Positions 16,225-25,007 of a DNA stretch of 39,531 bases are shown here, in pieces. Where the stretch lies: contig NZ_MVDO01000001.1 of the NCBI RefSeq assembly GCF_002006755.1, forward strand, positions 1-39,531. The letters run 5' to 3'. The notes below the pieces were generated by a model. It saw only the letters and a program-made list of their open reading frames with translations, did not search any database and had not been told where the DNA came from. The DNA is from Wohlfahrtiimonas larvae (lineage in GTDB: Bacteria > Pseudomonadota > Gammaproteobacteria > Cardiobacteriales > Wohlfahrtiimonadaceae). The translations under genes and the position numbers were made by a program. Position 1 is the stretch's first letter, and every line of letters starts with the position of its first letter.

Positions 16225-17007
16225 ATGGATTTAGGGATTAAAGATCGTTGGGCGATTGTATGTGCTGGCAGTAAAGGTTTAGGGAAAGCATGTGCGAAAG
16301 CATTAGTGAGTGAAGGTGTGAATGTTGTGATTAATGGTCGTACAGAATCATCCTTGTTGGCGGCACAAAAAGAATTAGAAGCATTGCCTAATGCAGGCAA
16401 AGTGATTGTTGTGGCAGCAGATATTACAACACCAGAAGGCCGTGAAAAAGTATTGGCAGCAGCGCCTCAAATTGATATTTTAATCAATAACGCAGGTGGC
16501 CCACCGCCAGGAAATTATTTAGATTGGACAACAGAAGATTGGATGAAGGCATTGAATAATAATATGCTTACAGCCATTGAATTAATCAAAGCTGTTACAC
16601 CAAAAATGCAAGCACAACAATTTGGTCGCATAGTGAATATTACCTCGAGTGCTGTGAAAGCACCGATCAGTGTTTTGGGATTATCTAATGGTGCGCGAGC
16701 AGGTTTGACAGGATTTGTTGCTGGTATAGCACGGACAACAGTTCATGATAATGTCACGATTAACAACATTTTACCTGGAGCATTTGCAACAGATCGTTTA
16801 TTACAGACCATTGCAGCAGAAGCAGATAAAAATGGCATTTCACAAGAAGAAGCAGTGGATGCGCGTATGCAAAAAATTCCTGCGAAACGTTTTGGTCAAC
16901 CTGATGAGTTTGGTGCTTTGTGTGCATATTTATGTAGTGAGCAAGCAGCTTACATAACTGGACAAAATTTTCTAATTGATGGGGGGGCATATCCTGGCAC
17001 ATTTTAA
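16225..17007 (+). CDS. Atypical short-chain dehydrogenase/reductase (FabG-like)
   Basis: 260 residues from the ATG at 16225, with AAAGGAG five bases upstream; an earlier in-frame ATG at 16195 lacks a site. Rossmann-fold features are CAGSKGLGKACAKAL (nucleotide-binding glycines), VVINGR (NADP-type Arg possible), ILINNAGG and NITSSAVKAP with the catalytic-type Ser. The usual Y-x-x-x-K is replaced: the KAGL-equivalent reads SNGARAGL, so Tyr becomes Ser and Lys becomes Arg. This SNGAR-type variant occurs in a divergent SDR group of uncertain activity. The C-terminus PAKRFGQPDEFGALCAYLCS...GQNFLIDGGAYPGTF is normal. Substrate unknown. Confidence 0.87.
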   Translation: MDLGIKDRWAIVCAGSKGLGKACAKALVSEGVNVVINGRTESSLLAAQKELEALPNAGKVIVVAADITTPEGREKVLAAAPQIDILINNAGGPPPGNYLDWTTEDWMKALNNNMLTAIELIKAVTPKMQAQQFGRIVNITSSAVKAPISVLGLSNGARAGLTGFVAGIARTTVHDNVTINNILPGAFATDRLLQTIAAEADKNGISQEEAVDARMQKIPAKRFGQPDEFGALCAYLCSEQAAYITGQNFLIDGGAYPGTF

Positions 17008-17109
17008 AATAAATTGGGCTAAACATGAATTGAATTGCTCAAAATAATGATTTATGTACTATTCTGATAACTCTTTAATTTTATAATTATTCATAATAAG
17101 TGGGATAAC

Positions 17110-17538
17110 ATGTTTCAAGAATTTAAGAAGTTTTTATTACGCGGTAATATTCTAGATTTATCAGTAGGTGTTGTCATTGGTACAGCATTTACAGCAATCG
17201 TGAATAAAATTGTAGAAGGATTATTAACGCCTATTATTAGCTTAATTTTTGTAGTGACAACAGGTAATACTTCAGCTGATGATGCATTAGGAAATTTAGT
17301 TTTTCAGGTTAAAGGTATAACTTTTAATGTTGGCTCAGTATTAAGTGCATTGATTACATTTTTAATTACAGCCATTGTATTATTTGCCATTATGAAAACT
17401 GTGAATAAAGTGATGGCAGCGACTCATAAGGCAGAACAAGAAGCTGCAGCGGCAGCGCCTGTTGAGCCACCAGCACCGACTGCAGAAGATTACTTGAAAG
17501 AGATTCGTGATTTGTTAGCAAAGCAGGCTGAAAAATAA
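17110..17538 (+). CDS. mscL: Large-conductance mechanosensitive channel MscL
   Basis: 142-residue inner-membrane channel subunit. The N-terminal amphipathic FQEFKKFLLRGNILDLSVGV and the first transmembrane helix VVIGTAFTAIVNKIVEGLLTPI are the MscL hallmark. A periplasmic loop and TM2 (ALITFLITAIVLFAIMKTVN) follow, then an Ala/Pro-rich linker and the cytoplasmic helix DYLKEIRDLLAKQ. The pentamer releases solutes under hypo-osmotic shock. It has its own upstream intergenic region (17008-17109) and is followed by a terminator shared with the convergent dcuC-like gene. Confidence 0.96.
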   Translation: MFQEFKKFLLRGNILDLSVGVVIGTAFTAIVNKIVEGLLTPIISLIFVVTTGNTSADDALGNLVFQVKGITFNVGSVLSALITFLITAIVLFAIMKTVNKVMAATHKAEQEAAAAAPVEPPAPTAEDYLKEIRDLLAKQAEK

Positions 17539-17561
17539 TGTTTTGAAAGTGATATATTATA

Positions 17562-17605
17562 TGTGCCCCAGACTTTGATTGAGTAACTGGGGCATTTATA
17601 TTTTA
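17562..17605. terminator. Bidirectional terminator between mscL and the dcuC-like gene
   Basis: TGCCCCAG (17564-17571) pairs with CTGGGGCA (17587-17594) and is flanked by AT-rich runs on both sides. It lies between two convergent genes. Confidence 0.75.
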
Positions 17606-18985
17606 GCCAAAGAAATAATAAGATAGTATTAAACAGACAAAAATACCTGTGAACACAGGAATAGAAGTTCGTTTTACAATCTCAATGGGGCTGACCTTTA
17701 ATGTAGAAGCCACAACGATGATAACAGCAGCCACAGGTGAAACGGAGCGAATTAAGTTTGCGGTTAATTGCATAGGTAAAGCAACAAGTACAGTATTAAC
17801 ATTCATTTGTTCTGTAATTTCAGGAATGATTTTGATAAAAGAGTGAAATACAGCAATTCCACTACCACTGATAAAGCCAATGAGTGCAGCCATGCCAGAA
17901 AAGAATAACATTAATATTGAGCCTGCACCTTGAACGTTGTTTAGACTATTAGTTAATAAGTCAATTACGCCGATAGACTTTAATCCCTCTACAAATAAGC
18001 CTGCTGCAATGATTAAAGAAACGACTTGATAAAATCCTTGCCCCATTCCTTCAAAGAATAGATTAAAATCCTTGATGCTTTGTTTGATATCTCCTTTGCG
18101 AATGAGTTCTATAAACATGGGAATGATGATGGAGATTAATGTGATTTCAACTAAGCCGATATTGATGGTGGACTTTTGTGTCTGTGAATCAATGAACCCC
18201 AAGTTGAAAATAAGTAATAGAATGATTGGCATGATTGGAAAAATTGAATACCAAGAAGGCGGCAATGGTTGATTTTTCTCATCTGCTGAATGGGGGATTT
18301 CAAATGGAACATGAATTGTGCCTTGGCGTTTATCCATATAACGTTGCCAAAGTAAGTGCGCAATCGCCATCGCAAGTAAAGCGGGAATAGAAACTTTAGC
18401 ATGAAACTGCATTACATATTCTAATGAAGAAATGCCTAAGCGCTGTGCAACAACGACATTATCAGATCCTAGAGGTGTTGGTGTGATTGTTGCTGTTGTT
18501 GCGATAACAGCACCTGCTGTTAAAGGTGACATACCTGCACTTCTCAATACAGGATATAAAGTTGCCATTAATAGGATGGCTAAGCCAGCTGCGCTTGGTA
18601 AAACCATTTGCAATGCATTACCCAATAGAAAAACTATGGGGACTAAAATATAAACCGATTTAATTTTTTTGATAGGCTTGGATAAAGCATGTACCATTGC
18701 ATCATTAGCACCAATATGATTCATATAATTGGCAAACCCAAAAAGTACCATAATAGTTAAACCGACGATACCCATTTGCATGGTGAAAACATTGGTTGCC
18801 ATTTTAAATGGATCTAGCCATATTGAACCTGTAGATCCTTCTTGAAAAATAGGTTTTCCCATCATAACAGAAGCATAAAGTAAAGTTAGGCCAGAGAGAA
18901 AAAGAATAATTTTAGCATCGTAATTCTTGGCAATGAGATAACCAACGATGATTAAAAAAGTAACGCTGATGATAATTTCGATCAT
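17603..18985 (-). CDS. dcuC: C4-dicarboxylate transporter, DcuC family
   Basis: 460-residue polytopic inner-membrane protein with about 12 hydrophobic segments. The stretch VFLLGNALQMVLPSAAGLAI and then ATITPTPLGSDNVVVAQRLG is typical of DcuC-type carriers, as is the second-half motif GFISGSGIAVFHSF. DcuC proteins export or exchange succinate and other C4-dicarboxylates, mainly under anaerobic conditions in E. coli. The start ATG has only a weak ribosome site (AAAGCTC). It stands alone, with 245 bp of non-coding sequence upstream (18986-19230) that presumably holds its promoter. No clear FNR site was seen there. Confidence 0.88.
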   Translation of the reverse strand: MIEIIISVTFLIIVGYLIAKNYDAKIILFLSGLTLLYASVMMGKPIFQEGSTGSIWLDPFKMATNVFTMQMGIVGLTIMVLFGFANYMNHIGANDAMVHALSKPIKKIKSVYILVPIVFLLGNALQMVLPSAAGLAILLMATLYPVLRSAGMSPLTAGAVIATTATITPTPLGSDNVVVAQRLGISSLEYVMQFHAKVSIPALLAMAIAHLLWQRYMDKRQGTIHVPFEIPHSADEKNQPLPPSWYSIFPIMPIILLLIFNLGFIDSQTQKSTINIGLVEITLISIIIPMFIELIRKGDIKQSIKDFNLFFEGMGQGFYQVVSLIIAAGLFVEGLKSIGVIDLLTNSLNNVQGAGSILMLFFSGMAALIGFISGSGIAVFHSFIKIIPEITEQMNVNTVLVALPMQLTANLIRSVSPVAAVIIVVASTLKVSPIEIVKRTSIPVFTGIFVCLILSYYFFG

Positions 18986-19192
18986 GATGAGCTTTGTAAA
19001 AAAGATGAAAGTTTAGCTCATTGTGCGTTAGATTCACATGAAAAATAGTGATTTTTTTATAAAATTAATAGGAGAAATTTGATTCATTAAGGTTTGTTGA
19101 GCATTCTAGATAGAACATGTATAAAAATGTTACATAAATTTGGTTTGCCATAGAGATTTTATAATATAGGCTCCTATGTATTCAGCAAATTT

Positions 19193-19223
19193 AAACCCTT
19201 TAGAAAAATCTTCTAAAGGGTTT
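19193..19223. terminator. Terminator after the thioesterase gene
   Basis: Perfect 13-bp stem AAACCCTTTAGAA (19193-19205) and TTCTAAAGGGTTT (19211-19223) with a 5-base loop, 8 bases past the stop of the minus-strand six-gene unit. The T-run on the minus strand is interrupted but the stem is strong. Confidence 0.75.
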
Positions 19224-19230
19224 ATTAATA

Positions 19231-19722
19231 TTACTGATCGTTTTTATCAATCATTTCTTTTGCAATTTTACGTGCTTCACGTCTCATTAATGCTTTATTC
19301 CAACGTTCTTTTTGTTCTTCATTTTCTATGCAAAGTGGTGGAACCTTTGTTGCCTTACCATCTTTAACTGCAACCATTGTAAAATAGCAGCTATTGGTAT
19401 GACGTTTTTTACGTGTAGTAATATTTTCAGCTTCTACGCGTACACCAACTTCCATCGATGAATTACCAACATAATTAATAGATGCTTTAAATGTTACTAA
19501 TTCTTGTACATGAATGGGTTCTTTAAATAGAACATAATCCACAGATAAAGTTACGACATATTGCCCAGCATAACGGCTGGCACAGCTATATGCGACTTGG
19601 TCGAGTAGTTTTAATAAATCACCACCATGAACATTACCAGAAAAGTTAGCCATGTCGGGCGTCATTAAAACAGTCATCTCTAATTCGCGTTCAGGAGCGA
19701 GTGTGCTTTCTACATTACTCAT
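19231..19722 (-). CDS. Acyl-CoA thioesterase, hot-dog fold (YciA/Acot type)
   Basis: 163 residues from the ATG at 19722 (MSNVESTLAPERE), preceded by AAAGAG. The longer frame from 19752 would overlap the upstream gene and lacks a ribosome site. The hot-dog domain is shown by MTPDMANFSGNVHGGDLLKLLDQVAY, where Asn, His and Asp occupy the usual active-site positions, followed by VDYVLFKEPIHVQELVTF and VGNSSMEVGVRVEAEN. These enzymes hydrolyse acyl-CoA thioesters in the cytoplasm, and substrate length cannot be told. It is the last gene of the mraZ-led unit, 10 bp after the TSUP gene. Confidence 0.88.
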   Translation of the reverse strand: MSNVESTLAPERELEMTVLMTPDMANFSGNVHGGDLLKLLDQVAYSCASRYAGQYVVTLSVDYVLFKEPIHVQELVTFKASINYVGNSSMEVGVRVEAENITTRKKRHTNSCYFTMVAVKDGKATKVPPLCIENEEQKERWNKALMRREARKIAKEMIDKNDQ

Positions 19723-19732
19723 TTTGGTCTCT

Positions 19733-20506
19733 TTAGTTTGTGAAATACTCAATATATGTTAATCGCCCTGCAATAATAAATACAAGGGTGATGAAAAGTG
19801 GTTTGATAAATTTTTCGCCGTATTTGATGGCGCTGCGTGCGCCAACATAACTACCAAGCATAAATCCAACCACCATGAAAGCACCCATGAACCATGCGAC
19901 TTTACCTGCGGCAGCAAAGATCACAAGTGCAGCAATATTGCTCATGCTATTCATTAAGCGAGCAACACCAGAAGAAATCATAAAATCTTGATTGAAGATT
20001 CTATTATATAAGACAGTCCAGAATGACCCCGTACCTGGGCCAATAAATCCATCATAAAACCCTAAACCCAAACCAGAGATAATCTGTTTAGATTTGGATA
20101 CTGTGCTATCTTCAGATTCAACTTGTTTCTTAGATTTTGGAATCAGCATATAGATGCCTATAGCAATTAGTAAGGGTGGGATCATTTTTTTAATAAAGCT
20201 AGGATCTAAACTTAATAAGAAAAGTGCACCGATAAAACTGCCTAATAATGTCATAATAGCGCACCAAATCCACTCTTTGGGATTGATCACTTTTCGCTTA
20301 ATGTAAGCCCATGCGGCAATAGAGGTACCAAATACACCCATATATTTGCCCATGGAAAGTGCAATGTGAGGTGGGGCGCCAATGCTTAACATTAAGGGCG
20401 CGGTAATCAAGCCACCACCCCCAGCGATGGAATCAACAAATCCTGCTAGAATTGCAGCTAAGAATAAGATAATAAAGAGTAGAATCGTTGGGTCGGAATA
20501 ACTCAT
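19733..20506 (-). CDS. TSUP-family membrane exporter (TauE/SafE)
   Basis: 257-residue membrane protein with about eight hydrophobic helices. The TauE/SafE signature is clear: AGFVDSIAGGGGLITAPLML near the N-terminus and its inverted-repeat counterpart GLGFYDGFIGPGTGSFWTVL in the second half. Family members move sulfite, sulfonates or other organic anions; the substrate here is unknown. GGAG of the ribosome site overlaps the stop codon of the nitroreductase gene, leaving a 2-bp gap, so the two are translated from one mRNA. Confidence 0.9.
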   Translation of the reverse strand: MSYSDPTILLFIILFLAAILAGFVDSIAGGGGLITAPLMLSIGAPPHIALSMGKYMGVFGTSIAAWAYIKRKVINPKEWIWCAIMTLLGSFIGALFLLSLDPSFIKKMIPPLLIAIGIYMLIPKSKKQVESEDSTVSKSKQIISGLGLGFYDGFIGPGTGSFWTVLYNRIFNQDFMISSGVARLMNSMSNIAALVIFAAAGKVAWFMGAFMVVGFMLGSYVGARSAIKYGEKFIKPLFITLVFIIAGRLTYIEYFTN

Positions 20507-20508
20507 AT

Positions 20509-21054
20509 CTACTCCAAAATAGAAGAATATTTTTCAATATTTGGGCGTTCAAAAAACTTGGGTGCTTTATCAGCATAGCCATACCAAAGCATGCCAATGA
20601 TAATTTCTTCCTCTGCATTGATGCCACAAATTCTATACCATTCTTCTGTTTCGAATAAAGATGCAGTTGACCATTTTGCACCAATATCTTTTTCATCTAA
20701 AGCTAGCATTAAGATATACATTGCGATGCTGATGGTTGCATAATCTTCTCGAGCAGTTTTATCAACCTGAGAACGCTTTTGTGTTACCAATAGCCAACCA
20801 GGAATAGATGACCATTTTTTTAATTTCTGATCAGCTGTTTCTTGTGATTTTTGTGCAAAAGAATCATATGCATAGGCTAATAAATTATCACGTACTTGAC
20901 CTTTTACTTTGTAAAAGTGGTATGGGAAAGTTAAGTGGTGATTAGGAGCATGTACCACTAATGCCAAAGCTTCATCAATGATCGATTCATCAATGGGGAT
21001 AGGTTTGTAATGATGGGTGGTACGGCGTTTTATAATATGATCTTTAATACTCAT
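20509..21054 (-). CDS. Nitroreductase-family FMN oxidoreductase
   Basis: 181 residues, short like YdjA-type nitroreductases. The N-terminal phosphate-binding motif IIKRRTTHHYKP (the R-R-S/T-x-R/H region), LVVHAPNHHLTFPYHFY, and a C-terminal IIIGMLWYGYADKAPKFFERP fit the family. It should bind FMN and reduce quinones, nitro compounds or other acceptors with NAD(P)H; the substrate is not predictable. Its ATG overlaps the pepN stop (4-bp overlap), which indicates translational coupling. Confidence 0.86.
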   Translation of the reverse strand: MSIKDHIIKRRTTHHYKPIPIDESIIDEALALVVHAPNHHLTFPYHFYKVKGQVRDNLLAYAYDSFAQKSQETADQKLKKWSSIPGWLLVTQKRSQVDKTAREDYATISIAMYILMLALDEKDIGAKWSTASLFETEEWYRICGINAEEEIIIGMLWYGYADKAPKFFERPNIEKYSSILE

Positions 21055-23582
21055 AATGATTTACTCAACTGTTCTGCAAGGTTATTGGAGAGTTGGCTGC
21101 TAAGTTGTGCTTTAACTATGTTGCGAATTGCATCTTGATCAGATTTTTTTAGGAAATCTAATTGAGAGAATGGCGTGGCTAATCTTGCTGCAACTTGAGG
21201 ATTGATTTTATCGATCATCATGATGTTATCTAATAACCAAGGGTAGAATTGTAGTGGCTGCTGATATAATGCCACTTTATTTTGACCCAATGCACCTAAT
21301 AGTGAGCGAACACGATTAGGATTATGAGAATTAAATTCTTTATGATGACGTAAATGATTCAACATCTTTATTGTAATATATGGGCTAGATACTTGTAATG
21401 CAAACCATTTATCCACAACAGATGGGTAAGATTGATATTTTTCTAAAAAATTAGTGAGTAAAATTTTGGCTGTACTATGGTTATTCAATACTGAAGCACG
21501 CAATGCGGCCATGCGATCTGTCATATTAGTTGCAGATTCATATTGTTTAGTTACAGTAATTTCATGATTAGGTAATGTTGCTAGGTAATTTAAAACACTA
21601 TTTTTTAAATCACGTGCGGAAGCATTGCCAATCATATGTGATTGGTAAATTTCTAACCAATCTTTTTCATATATTTTTGCTGAGTATTGCATTAAATCAA
21701 AACGTTGTTGCCAAATTTTAGCTAAATCTTTTTCAGCTGTCGTGCTTTGAATGGAAATAGGGTCTGGTAAAGTGAAAAATAGTGCATAAAAACTTGGTTC
21801 TAGGCGACATGCTTCGAAAAAATCTTCTAAGGGGGCAATAAACTTAGCTTTTTTATCTTCAACAGGTTTATCCGATGCAATGAGCGCAGATAGATAGCGT
21901 TGTGCAGCTTCCCAGCGTGAAAAATAGTCGGTTTCAAAGAATGCAATTTTCATCAATTCTTCTTCTGTATATGGATAGTCTAAAATAACAGGAGCAGAGA
22001 AATCTCTCAAAAGTGATAAAGCGATATCTTTTTCTTTACAAGGGATTGTGATGGTATCTACCCAAGTTTTGAGAATAAAAGTATCCTCATAAATGATTTG
22101 ATCAGTATTACCAATAAGTGAAAAGCGAATAGGAATCCATTGAGGCTGAAGATTACTGCCTTCTGGAGATAGGAACTGTTTAAATGTAATTTTCACACCC
22201 TCATCAGTCATTTCTTTAATGACTTGTACTCTTGGTGTGCCTGCTTGACTATACCAATGTTCAAACCCATCCATATTTTGATTATTAGCTTCTGCCATGG
22301 CTGTTAAAAAATCATCACAAGTTGCAGCAGTACCATCAAATTTAGTGAGATAATGTGTTAATCCTTTTTTAAAGCCTTCTTCACCTAATATTGTTTGATA
22401 TAAGCGTACAACTTCAGCGCCTTTTTCATAGACTGTTGTTGTGTAAAAATTACGCATTTCAACGTAGCTATCGGGGCGAATTGGATGTTTTAAACGACCT
22501 GCATCTTCAGGGAATTGATAATTTCTTAGCATTTTGACATCGTCAATGCGTTTTAATCCACGATGACGCAAATCACTTGTAAATTCTTGGTCACGAAAAA
22601 CCGTTAATCCTTCTTTTAAAGATAACTGGAACCAATCACGACAGGTAACACGATTACCTGTCCAGTTATGGAAATATTCATGGCCAATAATGGATTCAAT
22701 GGTTTCAAAATCAGTATCTGTGGCAATTTCAGAGTTAGCGAGAACATATTTAGCATTGAAGATATTTAAGCCTTTATTTTCCATTGCGCCACCATTGAAA
22801 TCATGGATAGCGACAATATTATATTGGTCAACATCACACACCAAATTAAAGCGATCTTCATCCCATTTCATTGCGCGTTTTAACGCACCTAAGGCATAAT
22901 GGCATTGATCAACTTCGTTATGTGCTGCATAAATACGTAATTGTACAGGAGAATCATCAGGGCGTATGTGTTTGTCTTCAATATAGCCTAAATCACCTGC
23001 AACTAATGCAAAAAGATAGCTTGGCTTTGGGAATGGATCATGCCAAATTGCTTGATGTAAGCCATTATCTAAATCTTTGGCTTCAACTAAATTACCATTG
23101 GACAATAGAACAGGGCAGGTTGCTTTATCTGCAATGATGGTGACTGTATATCTTGCCATGATATCAGGACGATCAGGATAATAAGTAATATTTCTAAAGC
23201 CTTCAGGTTCGCAATCACTACAAAAAATATTGTTAGATAAATATAGACCTTCTAATGCGCTATTATTTGCAGGGTCCAACTGATTAGATAAAGTAACGGT
23301 TAATTCATCGTCTTGTAAATCTTTCAAATGAATATCATGTTCTAGATATTGGATATCATCTAAAGCAACTGCTGTATCATTGATTCTCAATGATAGAAGT
23401 TGTGAATGTTCTGTACCATTTAATACTAATGTGCGAGACGTTGTTTCACTGTTTTTAGAAAGTTTTAATTCTGTTGTGACTAAAGTCGCATTGGGATTTA
23501 ATATAAATTTGAGGGAAACATCAGTAACCCAAAAGTCTGGCGCTTGATAATCTTTACGAAAAATTTCTTTCAATGCTGGCAT
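21051..23582 (-). CDS. pepN: Aminopeptidase N (M1 zinc metallopeptidase)
   Basis: 843 residues from the ATG at 23582 (MPALKEIFRKDYQ), with AAAGGA 7 bases upstream; a TTG-started longer frame at 23600 would contain that site and is not used. The M1 signatures are complete: substrate-binding HDFNGGAMENKGLNIFN and zinc site HEYFHNW, with the third ligand Glu in SLKEGLT exactly 18 residues after the HExxH. The beginning (KDYQAPDFWVTDVSLKF) matches gammaproteobacterial PepN. It trims N-terminal residues from peptides in the cytoplasm. The gene lies 18 bp after murI and overlaps the nitroreductase gene by 4 bp. Confidence 0.96.
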   Translation of the reverse strand: MPALKEIFRKDYQAPDFWVTDVSLKFILNPNATLVTTELKLSKNSETTSRTLVLNGTEHSQLLSLRINDTAVALDDIQYLEHDIHLKDLQDDELTVTLSNQLDPANNSALEGLYLSNNIFCSDCEPEGFRNITYYPDRPDIMARYTVTIIADKATCPVLLSNGNLVEAKDLDNGLHQAIWHDPFPKPSYLFALVAGDLGYIEDKHIRPDDSPVQLRIYAAHNEVDQCHYALGALKRAMKWDEDRFNLVCDVDQYNIVAIHDFNGGAMENKGLNIFNAKYVLANSEIATDTDFETIESIIGHEYFHNWTGNRVTCRDWFQLSLKEGLTVFRDQEFTSDLRHRGLKRIDDVKMLRNYQFPEDAGRLKHPIRPDSYVEMRNFYTTTVYEKGAEVVRLYQTILGEEGFKKGLTHYLTKFDGTAATCDDFLTAMAEANNQNMDGFEHWYSQAGTPRVQVIKEMTDEGVKITFKQFLSPEGSNLQPQWIPIRFSLIGNTDQIIYEDTFILKTWVDTITIPCKEKDIALSLLRDFSAPVILDYPYTEEELMKIAFFETDYFSRWEAAQRYLSALIASDKPVEDKKAKFIAPLEDFFEACRLEPSFYALFFTLPDPISIQSTTAEKDLAKIWQQRFDLMQYSAKIYEKDWLEIYQSHMIGNASARDLKNSVLNYLATLPNHEITVTKQYESATNMTDRMAALRASVLNNHSTAKILLTNFLEKYQSYPSVVDKWFALQVSSPYITIKMLNHLRHHKEFNSHNPNRVRSLLGALGQNKVALYQQPLQFYPWLLDNIMMIDKINPQVAARLATPFSQLDFLKKSDQDAIRNIVKAQLSSQLSNNLAEQLSKSL

Positions 23583-23600
23583 GTAGATTCCTTTAGTCAA

Positions 23601-24383
23601 TTAAACAGCAAGTGCCTGTACAGAGCCTTCTGGCATCTGTAATTGTTGGGTTTGATTGTTAAATTGAACCCTGTTACCTGTTGTAAAATAATGATATGTG
23701 GATGAAGTATTAGTTTCAATGTTGTGCAGTTCTAAACAGTGTAAGGTATGTTTTGCAACCGCAGCAGCAGGATTAACTAATACAATGTCTGTATTAAGTA
23801 TAGAACGTAATTCTGATTCTAAGAATGGAAAATGTGTGCAACCTAAAATTAATTGATCAATGGGTAAGTTTTTGACTGACTGTAATGTATTGTGAATGAT
23901 AGCACGAGCTTGTGGTCCATTAAAGATTCCTTGTTCCACTAATGTTACCCAATGATCAGCAGGGATTTTAGAAACATTAACATCAGAAGCAAATTCATTG
24001 ATTAAACGTGTTAAACGTGGATTATTAATCATGGAAGTTGTGGCTAGGATTGCGATGGCTTTATTTTTAGATGCTAAGGCAGCAGGTTTAATGGCTGGTT
24101 CAATGCCAATGATTGGGAAATCTGGCATCTGTTTTCTGAGTTTTTCTGCACTGATGGCAGTTGCAGTATTGCAAGCGATGACTAAACAATCAATGTGATG
24201 AGTGTCGATGAGATAGCGTGTTAATTTCTCCACTCGGTCATGAATATAATCATGAGTTTTCAAACCATAAGGCAAATGAGCAGTATCTGCAATGTAGAAA
24301 TAATCCGCCAAAATGGGATAAGAAATAAAGGCTTTCATAACAGAAAGCCCACCAATACCTGAATCTATGAAGCCTATTTTCAT
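23601..24383 (-). CDS. murI: Glutamate racemase MurI
   Basis: 260-residue cytoplasmic enzyme that makes D-glutamate for peptidoglycan. The two catalytic cysteines are present in VIACNTATAISAEKL and LILGCTHFPFLE, with the N-terminal GFIDSGIGGLSVM and the SKNKAIAILATTSMI segment typical of the family. It begins 6 bp after mraZ without a strong ribosome site of its own, so translation is probably coupled to mraZ. Confidence 0.96.
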   Translation of the reverse strand: MKIGFIDSGIGGLSVMKAFISYPILADYFYIADTAHLPYGLKTHDYIHDRVEKLTRYLIDTHHIDCLVIACNTATAISAEKLRKQMPDFPIIGIEPAIKPAALASKNKAIAILATTSMINNPRLTRLINEFASDVNVSKIPADHWVTLVEQGIFNGPQARAIIHNTLQSVKNLPIDQLILGCTHFPFLESELRSILNTDIVLVNPAAAVAKHTLHCLELHNIETNTSSTYHYFTTGNRVQFNNQTQQLQMPEGSVQALAV

Positions 24384-24389
24384 TTTGGA

Positions 24390-24887
24390 TTAACGACGCA
24401 TGATGGGAACAACAATACTTTCATCGAACTCGAAGAGCTCTTCTTTTTCGTATTTTACCATGACTTCTTCAGCTAAGTTAGAGAAGTCTTCAGGATCTAT
24501 GGACAGCATTGAATCATAGGTATCACGATCCCAAACTTCTATCAGTGATCCATTGCCTGATAATATAATATCTGAGGTGATATTTGCATAGGACATTAAG
24601 CGACTAGGCATGATGAATCGTCCTTGAGCATCTAATTGTATTTCCGTTGCTCCACCTCGAACAAAGCGTACAAAATCTCTCTCTTTTTTAACAAAAGAAT
24701 TAAGTTTAGTGAGTTCTGCATCAACTTCTTGCCAAACATGGTAAGGATAAAGATTTAAACATTTATCAAAAGCACGATTCAGAACAAAACGGTCAGTATC
24801 TTCTAGTTGTTTTTTTAGGTTAGCAGGAAGCATTAGACGCTTTTTAGCATCTAGTTTAAGCTCAAACTCACCTAAAAAACTAGTCAT
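24390..24887 (-). CDS. mraZ: MraZ transcriptional regulator / nucleoid-associated protein
   Basis: 165 residues with the two MraZ (AbrB-like) half-domains: FLGEFELKLDAKKRLMLPANL at the start and GATEIQLDAQGRFIMPSRL in the middle, each with the D-x-(K/Q)-x-R core. MraZ is normally the first gene of the division and cell-wall (dcw) cluster, followed by mraW/rsmH, and represses that cluster from its own promoter. Here it heads an unrelated unit starting with murI and pepN. The ~120 bp upstream lack obvious repeated TGGGN-type MraZ boxes. The tail is acidic and longer than in E. coli (about 152 residues there). Confidence 0.92.
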   Translation of the reverse strand: MTSFLGEFELKLDAKKRLMLPANLKKQLEDTDRFVLNRAFDKCLNLYPYHVWQEVDAELTKLNSFVKKERDFVRFVRGGATEIQLDAQGRFIMPSRLMSYANITSDIILSGNGSLIEVWDRDTYDSMLSIDPEDFSNLAEEVMVKYEKEELFEFDESIVVPIMRR

Positions 24888-24943
24888 AATAATTGATCAA
24901 ATATTTAACATGTTCGAATGATTGTAACACAAATTTTGAAAGC

Positions 24944-24980
24944 TTAAAAAAGAAAACCTCAGTTATAAATATGAGGTTTT
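24944..24980 (-). terminator. Rho-independent terminator after the HdeD-like gene
   Basis: On the minus strand, AAAACCTCA (24980-24972) pairs with TGAGGTTTT (24961-24953) and is followed by a T-rich run (24952-24945). It separates the HdeD-like gene from mraZ. Confidence 0.85.
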
Positions 24981-25007
24981 AATTATGAATTCAACGAACT
25001 AACAAAA

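Noticed and set aside
19071-19095. FNR-like site (TTGATTCATTAA) upstream of dcuC
   Set aside because: The second half does not match ATCAA, and the distance to the gene gives no extra support.
24953-24980. Hairpin upstream of mraZ as an MraZ operator
   Set aside because: It has a T-run on the minus strand directly after the HdeD-like gene and is a plain rho-independent terminator. No TGGG-type MraZ repeats are nearby.
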